Of a DNA stretch of 5,514 nt, positions 5,161-5,514 are shown one piece after another (position 1 is the stretch's first letter; each line of letters opens with the position of its first letter). Both the position numbers and the translations under genes were made by a program. The notes below the pieces were generated by a model. It did no database searches. It saw nothing but the letters and a program-made list of their open reading frames with translations, and had not been told where the DNA came from. Source of the DNA: JAQUCI01 sp034932685 (GTDB lineage Bacteria > Bacillota_I > Bacilli_A > Erysipelotrichales > Erysipelotrichaceae); the NCBI GenBank assembly GCA_034932685.1, contig JAYFOM010000025.1, forward strand, positions 1 to 5,514. Reading direction: 5' to 3'.

Positions 5161-5514
5161 ATGAAAAAATTGTTTAAACTTGCCGTAGTATTGTTATTAT
5201 CAATAACAATGTTCGCTTGCGGCGGCCAACAAGGCGGCGGTGACAAAGACCCTGAAGAAAAAGTATTCAAGGTTGCATTTGTTCTACCGTGGATTGGTGA
5301 CCAATCATATTTCGATACCGTTAACGCTGGTCGTTTATTGGTTGAAGAGTATGAAAATGTAGAGACTACATTAATTGAAGCTGGTGATGATACAAGTAAA
5401 TGGGAAAGTATCATGACAGACACAGTTGAAGCTGGTTATGACTTGATTGTAAGTGGTAATAACACTTATGAAAGTTTCTTGTATGCTGCTGCTGCTGCTA
5501 ACCCTGATCAATTG
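5161..5514 (+). CDS. BMP-family substrate-binding lipoprotein (partial, 3' end outside window)
   Basis: The first 118 codons of an open frame that runs off the window. It begins with a lipoprotein signal peptide: K2 and K3, a hydrophobic core (residues 4-18) and Cys20 in TMFAC, a somewhat loose lipobox. A Gly/Gln-rich linker (GGQQGGG, 21-27) follows. From about residue 35 it fits the basic membrane protein (BMP/PnrA/BmpA, PF02608-type) family: KVAFVLPWIGDQSYFD (37-52) is the first strand-loop, and AGYDLIVSGN (91-100) with AAAAANPDQ (109-117) follow the family pattern. Such proteins feed ABC importers, typically for purine nucleosides. Full length is usually about 330-370 residues, and ATPase and permease genes are expected downstream. 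Codons here are richer in GAC (5 of 9 Asp) and TTC (4 of 6 Phe) than in the hydrolase, suggesting high expression. A sugar-binding relative is the main alternative. Confidence 0.85.
   Translation, partial: MKKLFKLAVVLLLSITMFACGGQQGGGDKDPEEKVFKVAFVLPWIGDQSYFDTVNAGRLLVEEYENVETTLIEAGDDTSKWESIMTDTVEAGYDLIVSGNNTYESFLYAAAAANPDQL

Noticed and set aside
5106..5423. 105-codon minus-strand frame
   Set aside because: It is antisense to the lipoprotein gene, which has a clear signal peptide, ribosome site and family match.
5485..5499. Five consecutive GCT codons as a slippage-prone microsatellite
   Set aside because: The run falls in an alanine-rich helix position normal for the BMP family and is too short to suggest phase variation.
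1..5514. CRISPR array, tRNA/rRNA, insertion sequence, toxin-antitoxin or defence system
   Set aside because: No regularly spaced repeats, no tRNA-like folds, no transposase or terminal repeats, and no toxin or nuclease motifs were seen on either strand.

Overview
The window looks like chromosomal DNA of a low-GC Gram-positive-type bacterium (Bacillota, or a standard-code Mollicutes relative such as the Acholeplasma/Izemoplasma side). The basis is AT-rich DNA, strong AAA/GAT/TTT codon preference, GGAGG-type ribosome sites, intrinsic terminators and a lipoprotein substrate-binding protein. Tryptophan is read from TGG and the complete genes end in TAG or TAA, so there is no sign of the mycoplasma TGA=Trp code. 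The genus cannot be fixed from the sequence alone.

Layout. (1) 25-1380, minus strand: a 12-helix MATE-family efflux transporter whose stop codon lies inside a probable bidirectional terminator at the window edge. (2) 1381-1463: a compact divergent control region. (3) 1464-2156, plus strand: a Crp/Fnr-superfamily regulator. (4) 2157-2379: a gene-free AT-rich stretch with a good promoter and operator-like palindromes. (5) 2380-2724: a small unrecognised membrane protein, followed by a strong intrinsic terminator at 2801-2851. (6) 2725-3104: a 380-base gap holding that terminator, a promoter and a 144-base leader. (7) 3105-5141: an ADP-ribosylglycohydrolase-family enzyme with a long beta-rich C-terminal half. 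(8) 5161 to the window end: the first 118 codons of a BMP-family (PnrA/BmpA-like) lipoprotein, 19 bases downstream and almost certainly in the same operon.

How the parts may work together. The transporter and regulator look like a divergent regulator/target pair. A PrfA-box-like palindrome (TAACA-CA-TGTTA) is centred at about -41.5 of the transporter promoter, which has a perfect -10 but no good -35. The same palindrome overlaps the -10 of the regulator's own promoter. This predicts activation of the exporter and self-repression of the regulator. The regulator mRNA appears to be leaderless. The right-hand operon pairs a probable nucleoside-type ABC binding protein with an intracellular N-glycosidic-bond hydrolase, suggesting uptake and cleavage of a ribosyl compound. 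A consensus-matching CcpA-type cre element inside the hydrolase gene suggests catabolite control. No CRISPR array, RNA gene, mobile element or defence system was seen, and the genes themselves belong to known families. The least ordinary content is regulatory.
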